A stretch of 64,000 nucleotides of DNA. Origin: Pycnococcus provasolii (Eukaryota; Chlorophyta; Pseudoscourfieldiophyceae; Pseudoscourfieldiales; Pycnococcaceae). The notes beneath the pieces were generated by a model. It was not told where the DNA came from, did no database searches, and saw only the letters and a program-made list of their open reading frames with translations. Shown piece after piece: positions 18,763 to 26,990 of the stretch (positions are counted from its first letter, which is position 1; each line of letters begins with the position of its first letter). The position numbers were made by a program, and so were the translations under genes. Location: the NCBI GenBank assembly GCA_938743325.2, contig OW568873.1, positions 1 through 64,000 on the forward strand, in the 5' to 3' direction.

Positions 18763-19949
18763 TCATCCAAAGTCGAGGGTGCCCAAAGCCACAAAGCCTT
18801 TCCAAATAGGAAGTTCTTCGCGAGGTGCATCGTCTCCGAGCGACATGCGCGTTGTCGTCTCGTCGTGCTCGTGAAATCCAAGCGCACACAGCCAATTACG
18901 CCACGCCGTGCGAGACTTGGGGACGTACAGCATCACCTTATCCGCCATGCCTCCCTCCACCTCCAAAAGGCAATCACCGAGCGTGCGGCTGATTGCGTCA
19001 AGCGCCGGTGGAAGAAGCTCCTCCTCGACGGTGCCGGCGTTGGACGACACGACGCCGCATGGGCCGACAAATAGCGTCCGCCCACGCCGATGCGCGAGTG
19101 CGTAAGCGTTGTCGTCGACGTACGATCCATGCGTGCATGACGTGCGCCACGTCTCGATGAGGTTGGCGCGCGGCGCGCCGAAGACAGCTTCATCCATCGC
19201 CTCGACGATCTCGATGTCGCGCTCCGTCGATACGGGGCGCACATCACCGTCACTATAGCTTCCCGTGCGGCGGCGAAGCTCACGGAGCGCATGACCTGCT
19301 GCCATTGCACCCTTGCATTCGAGCGTCATTATGTGCATGACGTCGTGAAAGCCGTGCTTCTCGTAGAGGTGGTGTCCCTGCGGACTCGCGTCGAGAAATG
19401 TCGTCGTCGTTGCTGGAAGATTACTAAGTGCTACGTCCAACAGAATACTCGCGGCTGTGAAAGTTGGTTTTGTTTCGGGTTGTTGTTAGTGTGTGTTTCT
19501 TTCTTTCGCCAGCCACATAAACGAGAGATTGTCGACTTACCACCTCGCGAACGATACTCGGGATGGACGACAAGGTTTCCGAGCCATGTCATCGTTTCTT
19601 CGTCTCCCGTTTTCGATGGATACGTGTAGGTGGTTACGGATCCGACGAGCGCGTTTGTACTTTTCTCGCAAATGGCGAGAGCCGTTCCCACCTCTCTCCA
19701 GTCGTCGACGCTAACGTCGAAGTCGACGCTGCTGAGCATATCTTTCACCTTCTCCATGTCCTCCTCGCCCAAGCTCCTCAGTACAAAGTCGCATCCCAGG
19801 TCACGTAGGCACACATCCGTCGAAACAACGACGGGCGATGATGACGGCCCTGCTAACGACGACGACGACCTGCATATAACACTGCTTCTGGTTGTTGTCT
19901 TATTACCACTACCACTAGTGTAAGGGAGACGCGTGCGAGCGCACACCAT
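18763..19949 (-). CDS. GNAT acetyltransferase with a C-terminal YitH-like second domain, two exons
   Basis: Exons are 19949-19541 and 19454-18763 (366 aa). The 86-bp intron (19540-19455) is GTAAGT to CACAG. Splicing joins VVHPEYRSRG to AASILLDVALSN, which restores the acetyl-CoA-binding motif A and the following helix, then FLDASPQGHHLYEKHGF. The C-terminal half resembles the YitH/HolE2-type GNAT-like domain, with VFGAPRANLIETW, GRTLFVGPCGVVSS and LGFHEHDETTTRMSLG. Such tandem enzymes acetylate small amines or protein N-termini; the substrate is not known. The start at 19949 is the first ATG before the conserved domain and leaves a 178-bp divergent spacer to the creatininase gene. A longer N-terminus is possible. 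Confidence 0.85.
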
Positions 19950-20127
19950 GAGTCGGATCGAGTGGTGTGCCGAGACGGAAAAGTGCTGACTGTGCTTCCC
20001 CAGAAAAGGTCCCGGCCCCCGCACTTGCCTTTGAGCTGGTAGGATCGGGGATCCGCCCTGGGACCACCACTTATTTCTCCCCCCAATCCCATCTGCACTT
20101 CCCATCACTTGCCTACTCCGCTCCGTG

Positions 20128-21207
20128 ATGGCGACCACGCGAATACGCCTGCCTGCACTGCAGCGCACCTTGCATAGGAGGTACATCCCAAAAACAAACG
20201 CACACCGATCGGACGCCTCTGACCCAAAGTGCAAGGGATCCGCCGGATGCTTCATGCCCACACACAAAGAACACGCACCGGGCAACGGCAACGGCAACGG
20301 CGCGCCGACGCAGGGCAAGCCAGAGTCTGCACACAGAAGACCGGAGTCGTCGTTTCCCGCAAAACAGCACCACGGCAACGACTGGGACGATATGACCACG
20401 GAAGAAGTTCGTGTGCGAACAGCAGACGCAATTGCGATAATGCCCGTCTCCGCCACGGAGCAACATGGACCGCACCTGCCACTCTCCGTGGACAGACTGC
20501 TCAACGAGGGCGTGCTGAACGCTGCGCTCGAGATGGCGAACAGAGAAGACGCAAGTTTTGCCAAAAAGCTTCTCGTACTTCCTCACTTGCCAATAGGAAA
20601 GAGCGTCGAGCACGACTCGTTCGCGGGAACGCTCAGCCTGCGTACAGAGACGCTCGCCGCCCTGTGGACGGATGTAGCTGAGTCGGCGTACCGGAGTGGC
20701 ATACGCAAGCTCGTGATTTTTAACAGCCACGGTGGACAGCCTCAAGTGATGGAAATCGTCGCACGCGATCTAAGGAGTCGGTTAGGCATGACGGTCATCA
20801 CGTTGTCTTGGTTCAGCTTCGGCGTGCCGGAAAATATCTTCCCGGACGACGAGCTGCGTCACGGCATACACGCTGGCGCCATTGAGACGAGCATGATGCT
20901 CGCGCTGCGTCCTGACCTTGTGCGAGAGTCTTTGCTTGCAAATTTTAAAAGTCGCGGCGAGGCGATGGTGAAAGAGGAGGGTTTTCAATTGCTAACTCCG
21001 GAAGGTGGAGTTGGATTTGGATGGTTAACTGAGGATCTCAGCGAAAGTGGAGCTATGGGCGACGCAACGATCGCGTCATCTGAAAAAGGCGAGCTAATTA
21101 TCGAGTATGCCGCAAGCAAGCTTGTCGAGCTTCTTCGTGAAGTTGACCGCTTCGAACTGTTCCCCACTCCCGCCGTTGTGCCAACGAACGAAAATCAACA
21201 CGTGTAA
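20128..21207 (+). CDS. Creatininase-family amidohydrolase
   Basis: 359 aa from the ATG at 20128. Metal-binding signatures of the creatininase/MftE/ArfB family are all present: ATEQHGPHLPLSVD, HDSFAGTLSL, FNSHGG and HAGAIETSMML, which supply the Glu, His and Asp zinc ligands. Family members open amide or N-formyl bonds, for example creatinine or a riboflavin-pathway formamide; the substrate here is open. The first 90 residues are basic, Gly/Asn rich and unlike the domain, and could be an organelle transit peptide. The TAA stop is part of GTGTAACA, which overlaps a TGTAA signal. Convergent with the thylakoid coiled-coil gene (67 bp). Confidence 0.88.
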   Translation: MATTRIRLPALQRTLHRRYIPKTNAHRSDASDPKCKGSAGCFMPTHKEHAPGNGNGNGAPTQGKPESAHRRPESSFPAKQHHGNDWDDMTTEEVRVRTADAIAIMPVSATEQHGPHLPLSVDRLLNEGVLNAALEMANREDASFAKKLLVLPHLPIGKSVEHDSFAGTLSLRTETLAALWTDVAESAYRSGIRKLVIFNSHGGQPQVMEIVARDLRSRLGMTVITLSWFSFGVPENIFPDDELRHGIHAGAIETSMMLALRPDLVRESLLANFKSRGEAMVKEEGFQLLTPEGGVGFGWLTEDLSESGAMGDATIASSEKGELIIEYAASKLVELLREVDRFELFPTPAVVPTNENQHV

Positions 21208-21274
21208 CATTTTTTTGATGATAAATAGAAAACTTTCAATTTCCCCTCACTCACTTAACTCTTTCCCCATCGTC

Positions 21275-22939
21275 TCACACCTGAATTTTCTCCACAACCT
21301 CCCGTGCCGTGCTTATACTCTCTGCTGATTCGAGAGCACTTTTGATCGCCTTGGTGGCTTTCACCGCCGCATCACGCTCCGCTTGAGCAGTCGCCACGCC
21401 GTTCATCGCCAAAGTCACGTTATTTTGCAGGTCGGACATGCGCTTTTCGATTTCCTGCACCGCAGCCTTATCAGACTGGCGCTCTTTGTACACGGCTTCG
21501 ATCTCCTTCTCGAGCTTGGCAATTTCCCGCTTCGCGTCTTCCACTGCAACGCGATTCGTGCGACTCTCGTCTTGAGCGTTCTCCAGCGCATCGTCAGCCT
21601 CTCCAATTCGTTCTGCAGCATCCTTAAGCGCATCCTTGAGCTCCTCCACCTCCTTCTCGGCACTCTCCGCGCGAGTTGTAAGCTTCTCCACCTCCTTCAA
21701 GGCTTCGTCACGCTCCTCGCAAGCGCGATCCAGCTTCAGCTGCAATTCTTCCGCCTTCGCTTCGGCACGCTCGGCGCGTTCCGTCGCATCGCGCGCACGC
21801 TGCTCCGCCACCTCGAGACTCTGCGACGCTTGCGCCGCCGCATCTGCCGCGCGAGCAGCATCTTCCTCCGCCGCGATGCGTGCCGCCGTCGCCTCTTCCG
21901 CAACTTCTCGCGCTTGCGCCTCCCACCTGTCCGCATCCTTCTTGAGGTTGCTCATTCTCGTCGACAACGCGGCTGCGAGTTCGGAGTCTTCCGTCACCTG
22001 GTCACCAAGTGCCGAGCGTACGCTTGCGAGTGCATCCGCGAGCGCATCTCGCGCCTGATCGACGTCATTCCGAGACGCGGTTGCCGTCTCGAGAGCAGCC
22101 TCGAGCTTGGACACTTCCGCGGCGTATTCCTGTTTCTGCGTCTCGAGAAAAGTTTTGGTGCGCTCCACTGACTCCGTGAGGCCGTTCACTTCCGCACGTG
22201 CTGCATAGAGGCTCGCCTTCTCAGCCTCCACGAGCTGCTTCTGGCGAACCACCTCCTCGTCCGAAACCTCTCGCAGCCTCCTCTCAGCCTGGTATGCCGA
22301 CTCTGCGGCGTTCCTCGCCTGCACCTCAGCCTCAATTTTGACTTTCTGTTCTTCGTCTTTCGCCTTCATTGCCTCCTCCTTCTCCCTCATCGCTTCCTTG
22401 GCGTCCTCAGCCGCCTTTCTGGCGGATATTTTCTCCGCTTGAAGCGCACTTTCAGCTGACTCTGTTTTTTCTCTTGATGTGAGGTACAGCGCGGCCAGCG
22501 AGCCTGACGCGACGATCCCAACGGAGTTCAAGAGCGACAGTGGCACATTCTCACGTTCGGGCTGTTCACTTGCGCTACTGCGTGTGCTTGCCGGAGGAGG
22601 TTGCGATGTGGCGGGTGCTGCTTGAACACGCGTGGTACCCTTGCGATTTTGGCCCCTCAGCTTGGCAAACTTTTCGTCGCTTTCAGCTCGCAAGTCTCGC
22701 GCGAGCATGCGCTCCGCCCTAGCCTGCTGCGTGTTCCCGACGAGCGTTGCGGTCAAGAGTCCCAAACCGATAAGCTCGCGCCTTCCCCGCCGCCGTTCGT
22801 CGCCATCACGCAGTTGATGTTCCGTTCCCGTTTCTTGTGTGTGGTGGTTGTGCAATGCCGCCCGTCTAACGAGTCTTGCTTTGTGCTGCCCATGCCCATG
22901 CGCGTGCGTCGCGCAGACACGCTTCTGAGAGACTTGCAT
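21275..22939 (-). CDS. Plastid coiled-coil protein with a thylakoid twin-arginine type signal
   Basis: 554 aa from the ATG at 22939. A His/Arg-rich leader of about 48 residues is followed by RRRGRRELIGLGLLTATL and ends AQA-like (QQARA). That combination of twin arginine, hydrophobic core and A-x-A is typical of a thylakoid Tat or lumen-transfer signal in a bipartite transit peptide. A second hydrophobic segment (LLNSVGIVASGSLAALYL, about residues 135-152) could be a membrane anchor. From about 155 to the end it is continuous coiled coil rich in Glu, Ala and Arg. No enzyme motif is visible. I infer an anchored thylakoid scaffold protein; lumenal or stromal topology is uncertain. Confidence 0.72.
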   Translation of the reverse strand: MQVSQKRVCATHAHGHGQHKARLVRRAALHNHHTQETGTEHQLRDGDERRRGRRELIGLGLLTATLVGNTQQARAERMLARDLRAESDEKFAKLRGQNRKGTTRVQAAPATSQPPPASTRSSASEQPERENVPLSLLNSVGIVASGSLAALYLTSREKTESAESALQAEKISARKAAEDAKEAMREKEEAMKAKDEEQKVKIEAEVQARNAAESAYQAERRLREVSDEEVVRQKQLVEAEKASLYAARAEVNGLTESVERTKTFLETQKQEYAAEVSKLEAALETATASRNDVDQARDALADALASVRSALGDQVTEDSELAAALSTRMSNLKKDADRWEAQAREVAEEATAARIAAEEDAARAADAAAQASQSLEVAEQRARDATERAERAEAKAEELQLKLDRACEERDEALKEVEKLTTRAESAEKEVEELKDALKDAAERIGEADDALENAQDESRTNRVAVEDAKREIAKLEKEIEAVYKERQSDKAAVQEIEKRMSDLQNNVTLAMNGVATAQAERDAAVKATKAIKSALESAESISTAREVVEKIQV

Positions 22940-23449
22940 ATCGTCACTCACACCCGAGCGTCGTGTGTGCTAATAAGTGTAGCACAAAAATGATGGGACA
23001 CAGACACAGACAGACAACGGGGACAAGTAGTAGTAGGATTGATATTTCAGGTTGCCGGGTAGGGTACCCGGGTAGAGGGAAGAGAAGAGGGGACTCCTCC
23101 ACCAGGAAATGCGATCCGCATAATCAGATTATCCGGAAAAGGGGGGGAGCCACGTGGGCAAGACCAGCGATGGGTCCCCGCTTGTGCGAAAATGCTTTTA
23201 CCACCGGGAGAAAACCTGGGCCGACGTATCGCCCCGTTGTTCTCCGCCGACTTGACGCCCCGTTGTGGTCTTGGGGAGAGGTCCTCCGCCGGGGGAGGTT
23301 GCGAAAAAACGACTCCCGAGAGCCTCGCCGCAGTACCGGGTACCCTAGTCCACCGCCATCGCACAACAACGACTCCCGCACAACCTTTACACAAGCGAAC
23401 AACGCCGCAGGCTCGCGGCCTCGCTCTCCTCGATCGCAACACGCACGCT
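22940..23449. promoter_or_regulatory. Divergent promoter region, thylakoid coiled-coil / PPOX-like
   Basis: A 510-bp spacer. It contains the GC-rich near-palindrome GGGTAGGGTACCCGGGTAG near 23056-23074. The PPOX-like frame is open back to another ATG at 23192, so part of this spacer could be coding (a transit peptide) if that start is used. Confidence 0.4.
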
Positions 23450-26113
23450 ATGCGCGACGAAGACGACGGAGACGCCAGCGTCAACGCCAGCGCGGCCGCC
23501 GACGCACCTGCGGTCGACAGGTGGACGCAGCAAGCGATTTCAGCGCGAGAACGATCGTTGGCCGCGAAGCGCGCGCAGCGACGCGACGCCGTCAGCCAGT
23601 TCCTAGAGGGCGTGCGCCTGCCGTTCGGAATCAAACTCAACCGGGCAGCTCCAACGAACGACGCAAGTGGCGACGACTCGACGACGTCGGCCGGTGCGGC
23701 TAACTCGCACATACACGCCGATAGGAAAGAATGTGATGCCAAGAGGGACCAGCCGCAGCAGCAGCAGCAACAACAAGCACGCCCGCCGTCCGTCGCTGTG
23801 GTTGGCGCGAGTCTCAGCGGACTTGTCGCCGCTTTCAGGCTCAAGCAGGCTGGTGCGAATGTCACCGTTTTCGAGTCGCGAGACGCAGCGCGAGGCTCAG
23901 TCGTCACGAGGTACGAAGATGGCTTCCTGTGGGAAGAGGCGCTCGACGCGTGCCGCGACGACCACCCGTGCGTGCGCAAACTCATCCGCGACCTGAACCT
24001 CGTTGACCAAGTTTCTTGGCCAAGCAGCAGACAGCGCGCCGAAGACGGATACCTGGTGAGGCGTGGCAACCGGTCGCACGTCGCACCGCGTGGACTGGGG
24101 AGCTTTCTCACGACGAACCTCGTTAGCCCCGGCGGTAAGCTGCGAGCGATTGCCGAACCTTTTGCCTGGCGCCGACGCCGACGCCGGCGGCGCCTCCTCA
24201 GCTGGAAGGGAAGCGAGGCGGTGGCGGCAGACGACGGCATCGATGCCGACGAGGAGTCGGCGTCCGACTTCCTTGCTAGGCACTTTGGACGCGAGATTGG
24301 CGACTTTCTGCTCGACCCGCACCTCGCCGTGCCGCACGGCGCCAGCGCCGCGTCGGTGCCCGCGTCGGTGGCTTTGCCTCATCTTGTGCACATTGAGCAG
24401 ACGCACGGATCGATCGTCATGGGCTTGGCTGCGCGTAAACTGCCTCGACTTCGACTTCCCTGGCGTGGCAATGCAGATGGCATAGGCGGTAGAGACCTCC
24501 TGAGCGGACCGCAGTGGGAGGCGGAAATGCAGCGCGAGGTGATCAGCTTCGACGGGAACGTCGCAGATCCGCAGGATGGGGGTCTACGCGATGGGCACGG
24601 GTCGCTAAGTCCTTGGTTTATTCCGCCACCGCTACGCCGCCGCCGTGGCTCGTTCGCGTTCTATGGGGGCATGCGCACGCTTCCTGACGCGCTCATCGCC
24701 GAGATTGGACCGGAGAACATACGCTTGCGAAGCCACGTGTCATCTTTGAATGCCGAGATGGGCACTTCACCGCCGCCGGTTCTCGCTGGCGAGCAGCAGG
24801 AGCAGCAGGAGCAGCAGGAGCAGCTCGAGGAGGTTGTCACAAGCCGGTGGCGTGTGCGCACGTCGCCTGTTCCGGGTGTGCCTGGCACCCAGCGCTGGCG
24901 AAGTCCAGATTTATACGACGCGGTCGTCTTCGCCGTGCCAAGCTGTTCACTGCGCGACGGCGACCTTCGCGTGACAGAGTCTGGGAAGCCTGTGCCACTT
25001 GGATGGCTGCCGAAGGTGGAGCGCGATCCCATCGCAATGCTGACACTTGCATTTAAGGAGGAGGCTGTGCAACTTCCACCACGTGGCGCGGGCATTGCAC
25101 TTCCGGCTAGCGAGCCATTTCACCGCTGCCTCGGCGTACGCTTCTCCAGCGCACTGAATCCCGAACATGCGGCACCCAAAAACTTCACGCTGCTCACGGT
25201 GTTTCTCGGAGGTGGCCGCGATCCCAGTCTAGCGGCGAGTCCGCGCATCGACCAGGTGACCGCGGCTCTAGCGGACGTGCGCGCATGCTCGGTTGTCAAG
25301 GGGTCGCCGGTGCTAACACGCGCAACAGTGCGACACGACTGCAGCCTTTCGTATGCGACAGGCGGTGCGATGGACGTGCGCACCGCACTTGCGGTGATGG
25401 AGGATGGTGTTCCAGGCCTCTACATGAGCGGCAAGGACCTAGCCGGCCCGAACGCCACGTTACACATGCTTGCCGGCGAGCGCGCCGCGAGCCGTGTTCT
25501 GTCGGGAATGGAGGCGGAACGAAGGAGGCTGCGCGAGGCTGAGCGCGACAGTGCGGAGGAGACGGAGATGGCGGCGCAGATGCGCGACGATATGCTCGAA
25601 CGGCGCAGAGCACGTTGGGCGGCGGCTGAGGAGATGCTCATGCGAGCCGACGAAGGCAACGAGAGGAAGCTAGCAGCCGCCGCAGCTTTCAATGCGACGC
25701 AGAGTCTTCCCAACAGCCAGCGCGAGTTTTCTGTGTCATCGTCGCAGTCGTCAACCAAGGGAGTGGATGGCGAGCGGCGGTCGCAGCAGCAGCAGCAGCA
25801 GCAGCAGCGGAACTCGTCGCCCCGTGGTCAGAATACCGGCGATCCGGAAAACAAAGTTTGGGGGCGCAAGGAGCTTCCCAAGTCGCTAACGTCGACAAAT
25901 GTTCGCAACCTTCTGCCCCCGGGACACGAGAACATGTCAGAGGCACAGATTTGGGAGTGGCGCCGTCGCGAGGAGAAGCGCCGTGCTCGAAAGGTTGCGG
26001 AGGAGGTGCGTCGCGAACTTCTCGAGGAGCGCCTAGTTGCGAAGGAGCAAAGGCTGCGTATGCGCGATGAGCTTCGGCGAGAGAAGGAGCTCGTGGTGAC
26101 GCGCGCGTCTTGA
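23450..26113 (+). CDS. Protoporphyrinogen-oxidase-like FAD flavoprotein with a charged coiled-coil tail
   Basis: 887 aa from the ATG at 23450. The FAD/NAD dinucleotide motif VAVVGASLSGLVAAFRLKQA begins near residue 115 and departs from GxGxxG as GASLSG. Later segments match the HemY/PPOX amine-oxidase layout: SASDFLARHFGREIGDFLLDPH, IEQTHGSIVMGLAARK and, near the end, PGLYMSGKDLAG. PPOX oxidises protoporphyrinogen IX in heme and chlorophyll synthesis, but insertions (Arg runs, Gln runs) and the altered FAD loop make a paralogue with another substrate equally likely. Residues from about 680 are a highly charged coiled coil not found in PPOX. An in-frame ATG at 23192 would add 86 residues that could be a transit peptide; the 23450 product starts acidic. 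Confidence 0.72.
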   Translation: MRDEDDGDASVNASAAADAPAVDRWTQQAISARERSLAAKRAQRRDAVSQFLEGVRLPFGIKLNRAAPTNDASGDDSTTSAGAANSHIHADRKECDAKRDQPQQQQQQQARPPSVAVVGASLSGLVAAFRLKQAGANVTVFESRDAARGSVVTRYEDGFLWEEALDACRDDHPCVRKLIRDLNLVDQVSWPSSRQRAEDGYLVRRGNRSHVAPRGLGSFLTTNLVSPGGKLRAIAEPFAWRRRRRRRRLLSWKGSEAVAADDGIDADEESASDFLARHFGREIGDFLLDPHLAVPHGASAASVPASVALPHLVHIEQTHGSIVMGLAARKLPRLRLPWRGNADGIGGRDLLSGPQWEAEMQREVISFDGNVADPQDGGLRDGHGSLSPWFIPPPLRRRRGSFAFYGGMRTLPDALIAEIGPENIRLRSHVSSLNAEMGTSPPPVLAGEQQEQQEQQEQLEEVVTSRWRVRTSPVPGVPGTQRWRSPDLYDAVVFAVPSCSLRDGDLRVTESGKPVPLGWLPKVERDPIAMLTLAFKEEAVQLPPRGAGIALPASEPFHRCLGVRFSSALNPEHAAPKNFTLLTVFLGGGRDPSLAASPRIDQVTAALADVRACSVVKGSPVLTRATVRHDCSLSYATGGAMDVRTALAVMEDGVPGLYMSGKDLAGPNATLHMLAGERAASRVLSGMEAERRRLREAERDSAEETEMAAQMRDDMLERRRARWAAAEEMLMRADEGNERKLAAAAAFNATQSLPNSQREFSVSSSQSSTKGVDGERRSQQQQQQQQRNSSPRGQNTGDPENKVWGRKELPKSLTSTNVRNLLPPGHENMSEAQIWEWRRREEKRRARKVAEEVRRELLEERLVAKEQRLRMRDELRREKELVVTRAS

Positions 26114-26121
26114 CAAGGTCC

Positions 26122-26217
26122 TGAGATCCCATCCCTGATTCAGTAATGGAGTGCACTTTACTTTATCCATCGGTCGTCCATTCATACCATTCACATTTAT
26201 CATTCAGCTTTGCCGTT
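26122..26217 (+). repeat. 3'-end dispersed repeat, full copy B
   Basis: Begins TGAGATCC, contains CTGATTCAGTAATGGAGTGC and ACTTTACTTTATCCATCGG, then CATTCA-type units, and ends GCCGTT. It starts eight bases after the stop codon of the PPOX-like gene, in sense orientation. It is the best reference copy, together with 39306-39404. Confidence 0.8.
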
Positions 26218-26400
26218 AAGTTAAACGTGATGTTGATATGGGTACAGTGCGTACTAAGTTACCGTACTGTACCCTTGGACGAAATAACAACAAGAGGAGT
26301 TCTTCGGAGGAGGGTGTTATCCACCTTGGGATTCGTCCCGAAGCCTTAAGTAGTCTATGGATAGTCAGCGGGTAAGGAAGGACTTCACACATCTGTCAGT

Positions 26401-26425
26401 ATCGCGTTCGAATCTCGAACGCGAT
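26401..26425. repeat. Perfect 11-bp inverted repeat with a 3-base loop
   Basis: ATCGCGTTCGA and its exact reverse complement flank the loop ATC. It lies in the spacer between the PPOX-like and Ala/Lys-repeat genes. It resembles a tRNA T-arm only superficially; no cloverleaf surrounds it. Confidence 0.7.
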
Positions 26426-26990
26426 GCATCTCGGGGATTGCGCTTGTTGTCGGGGTTGCCCAAACCCCCGTCTGGCCAAGCAAAGCAATGGGCAGTGTGT
26501 GCCGTTTCGCTATCTTCGCAATGAGCGGTGGAAAAGCTCTGTTGCAAGAAAAGGGGCCAATCTCCAACCACATCAATCTCCGGCCTCGCGGGCCCCACGG
26601 TGAATCTTTGCCCTTCACACAGCGCGATTTTCTCCTCGACACACCTTGATCGAGTCGCGCTGCTTCCCCCCGCCTCCGACCCTCCGCCGTCCCATTCCTC
26701 GGAGCGCGCTACGCCGAGCAAACCTCCGTTGTGCGTCGAGAAAAGGGGGACTTTCCTGTCCTGAATTCTGCGTGTTTATGCGGTCGCACTTTTGGGAAGG
26801 GAACGCGCTTTCCTTCGTCCCCCCCCCCTTCCCCTTCCCCCTAACCCTCTCAGCATATCTCCACCCAGTACCCTTTCCACCCGGTGGTTTCCCCCCTCCA
26901 CGCCACAAAGGGCGCACAGTGCAGTACTGCCTCGCCACCACACCAGCGACGTTCACCGCGCCAAACGCACCGTACCCTAAGCGATCGGCG

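Larger units (their letters stand above)
26114..26990. other. Same-strand spacer with repeat, palindrome and promoter of the next gene
   Basis: 877 bp between two plus-strand genes. It holds repeat copy B (26122-26217), an 11-bp perfect inverted repeat (26401-26425), CT-rich tracts near 26820-26850, and ends at the next gene's ATG. A minus-strand frame at 26365-26721 is open for 118 codons but has no ATG, so it is not called. Confidence 0.5.

Noticed and set aside
26401-26425. tRNA T-arm-like sequence
   Set aside because: The palindrome resembles a B box, but no A box, anticodon arm or acceptor stem can be built around it. No tRNA was found anywhere in the window.
26365-26721. Minus-strand frame of 118 codons
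   Set aside because: It lacks any ATG and shows no family resemblance. Kept only as a pointer to possible non-coding transcription.
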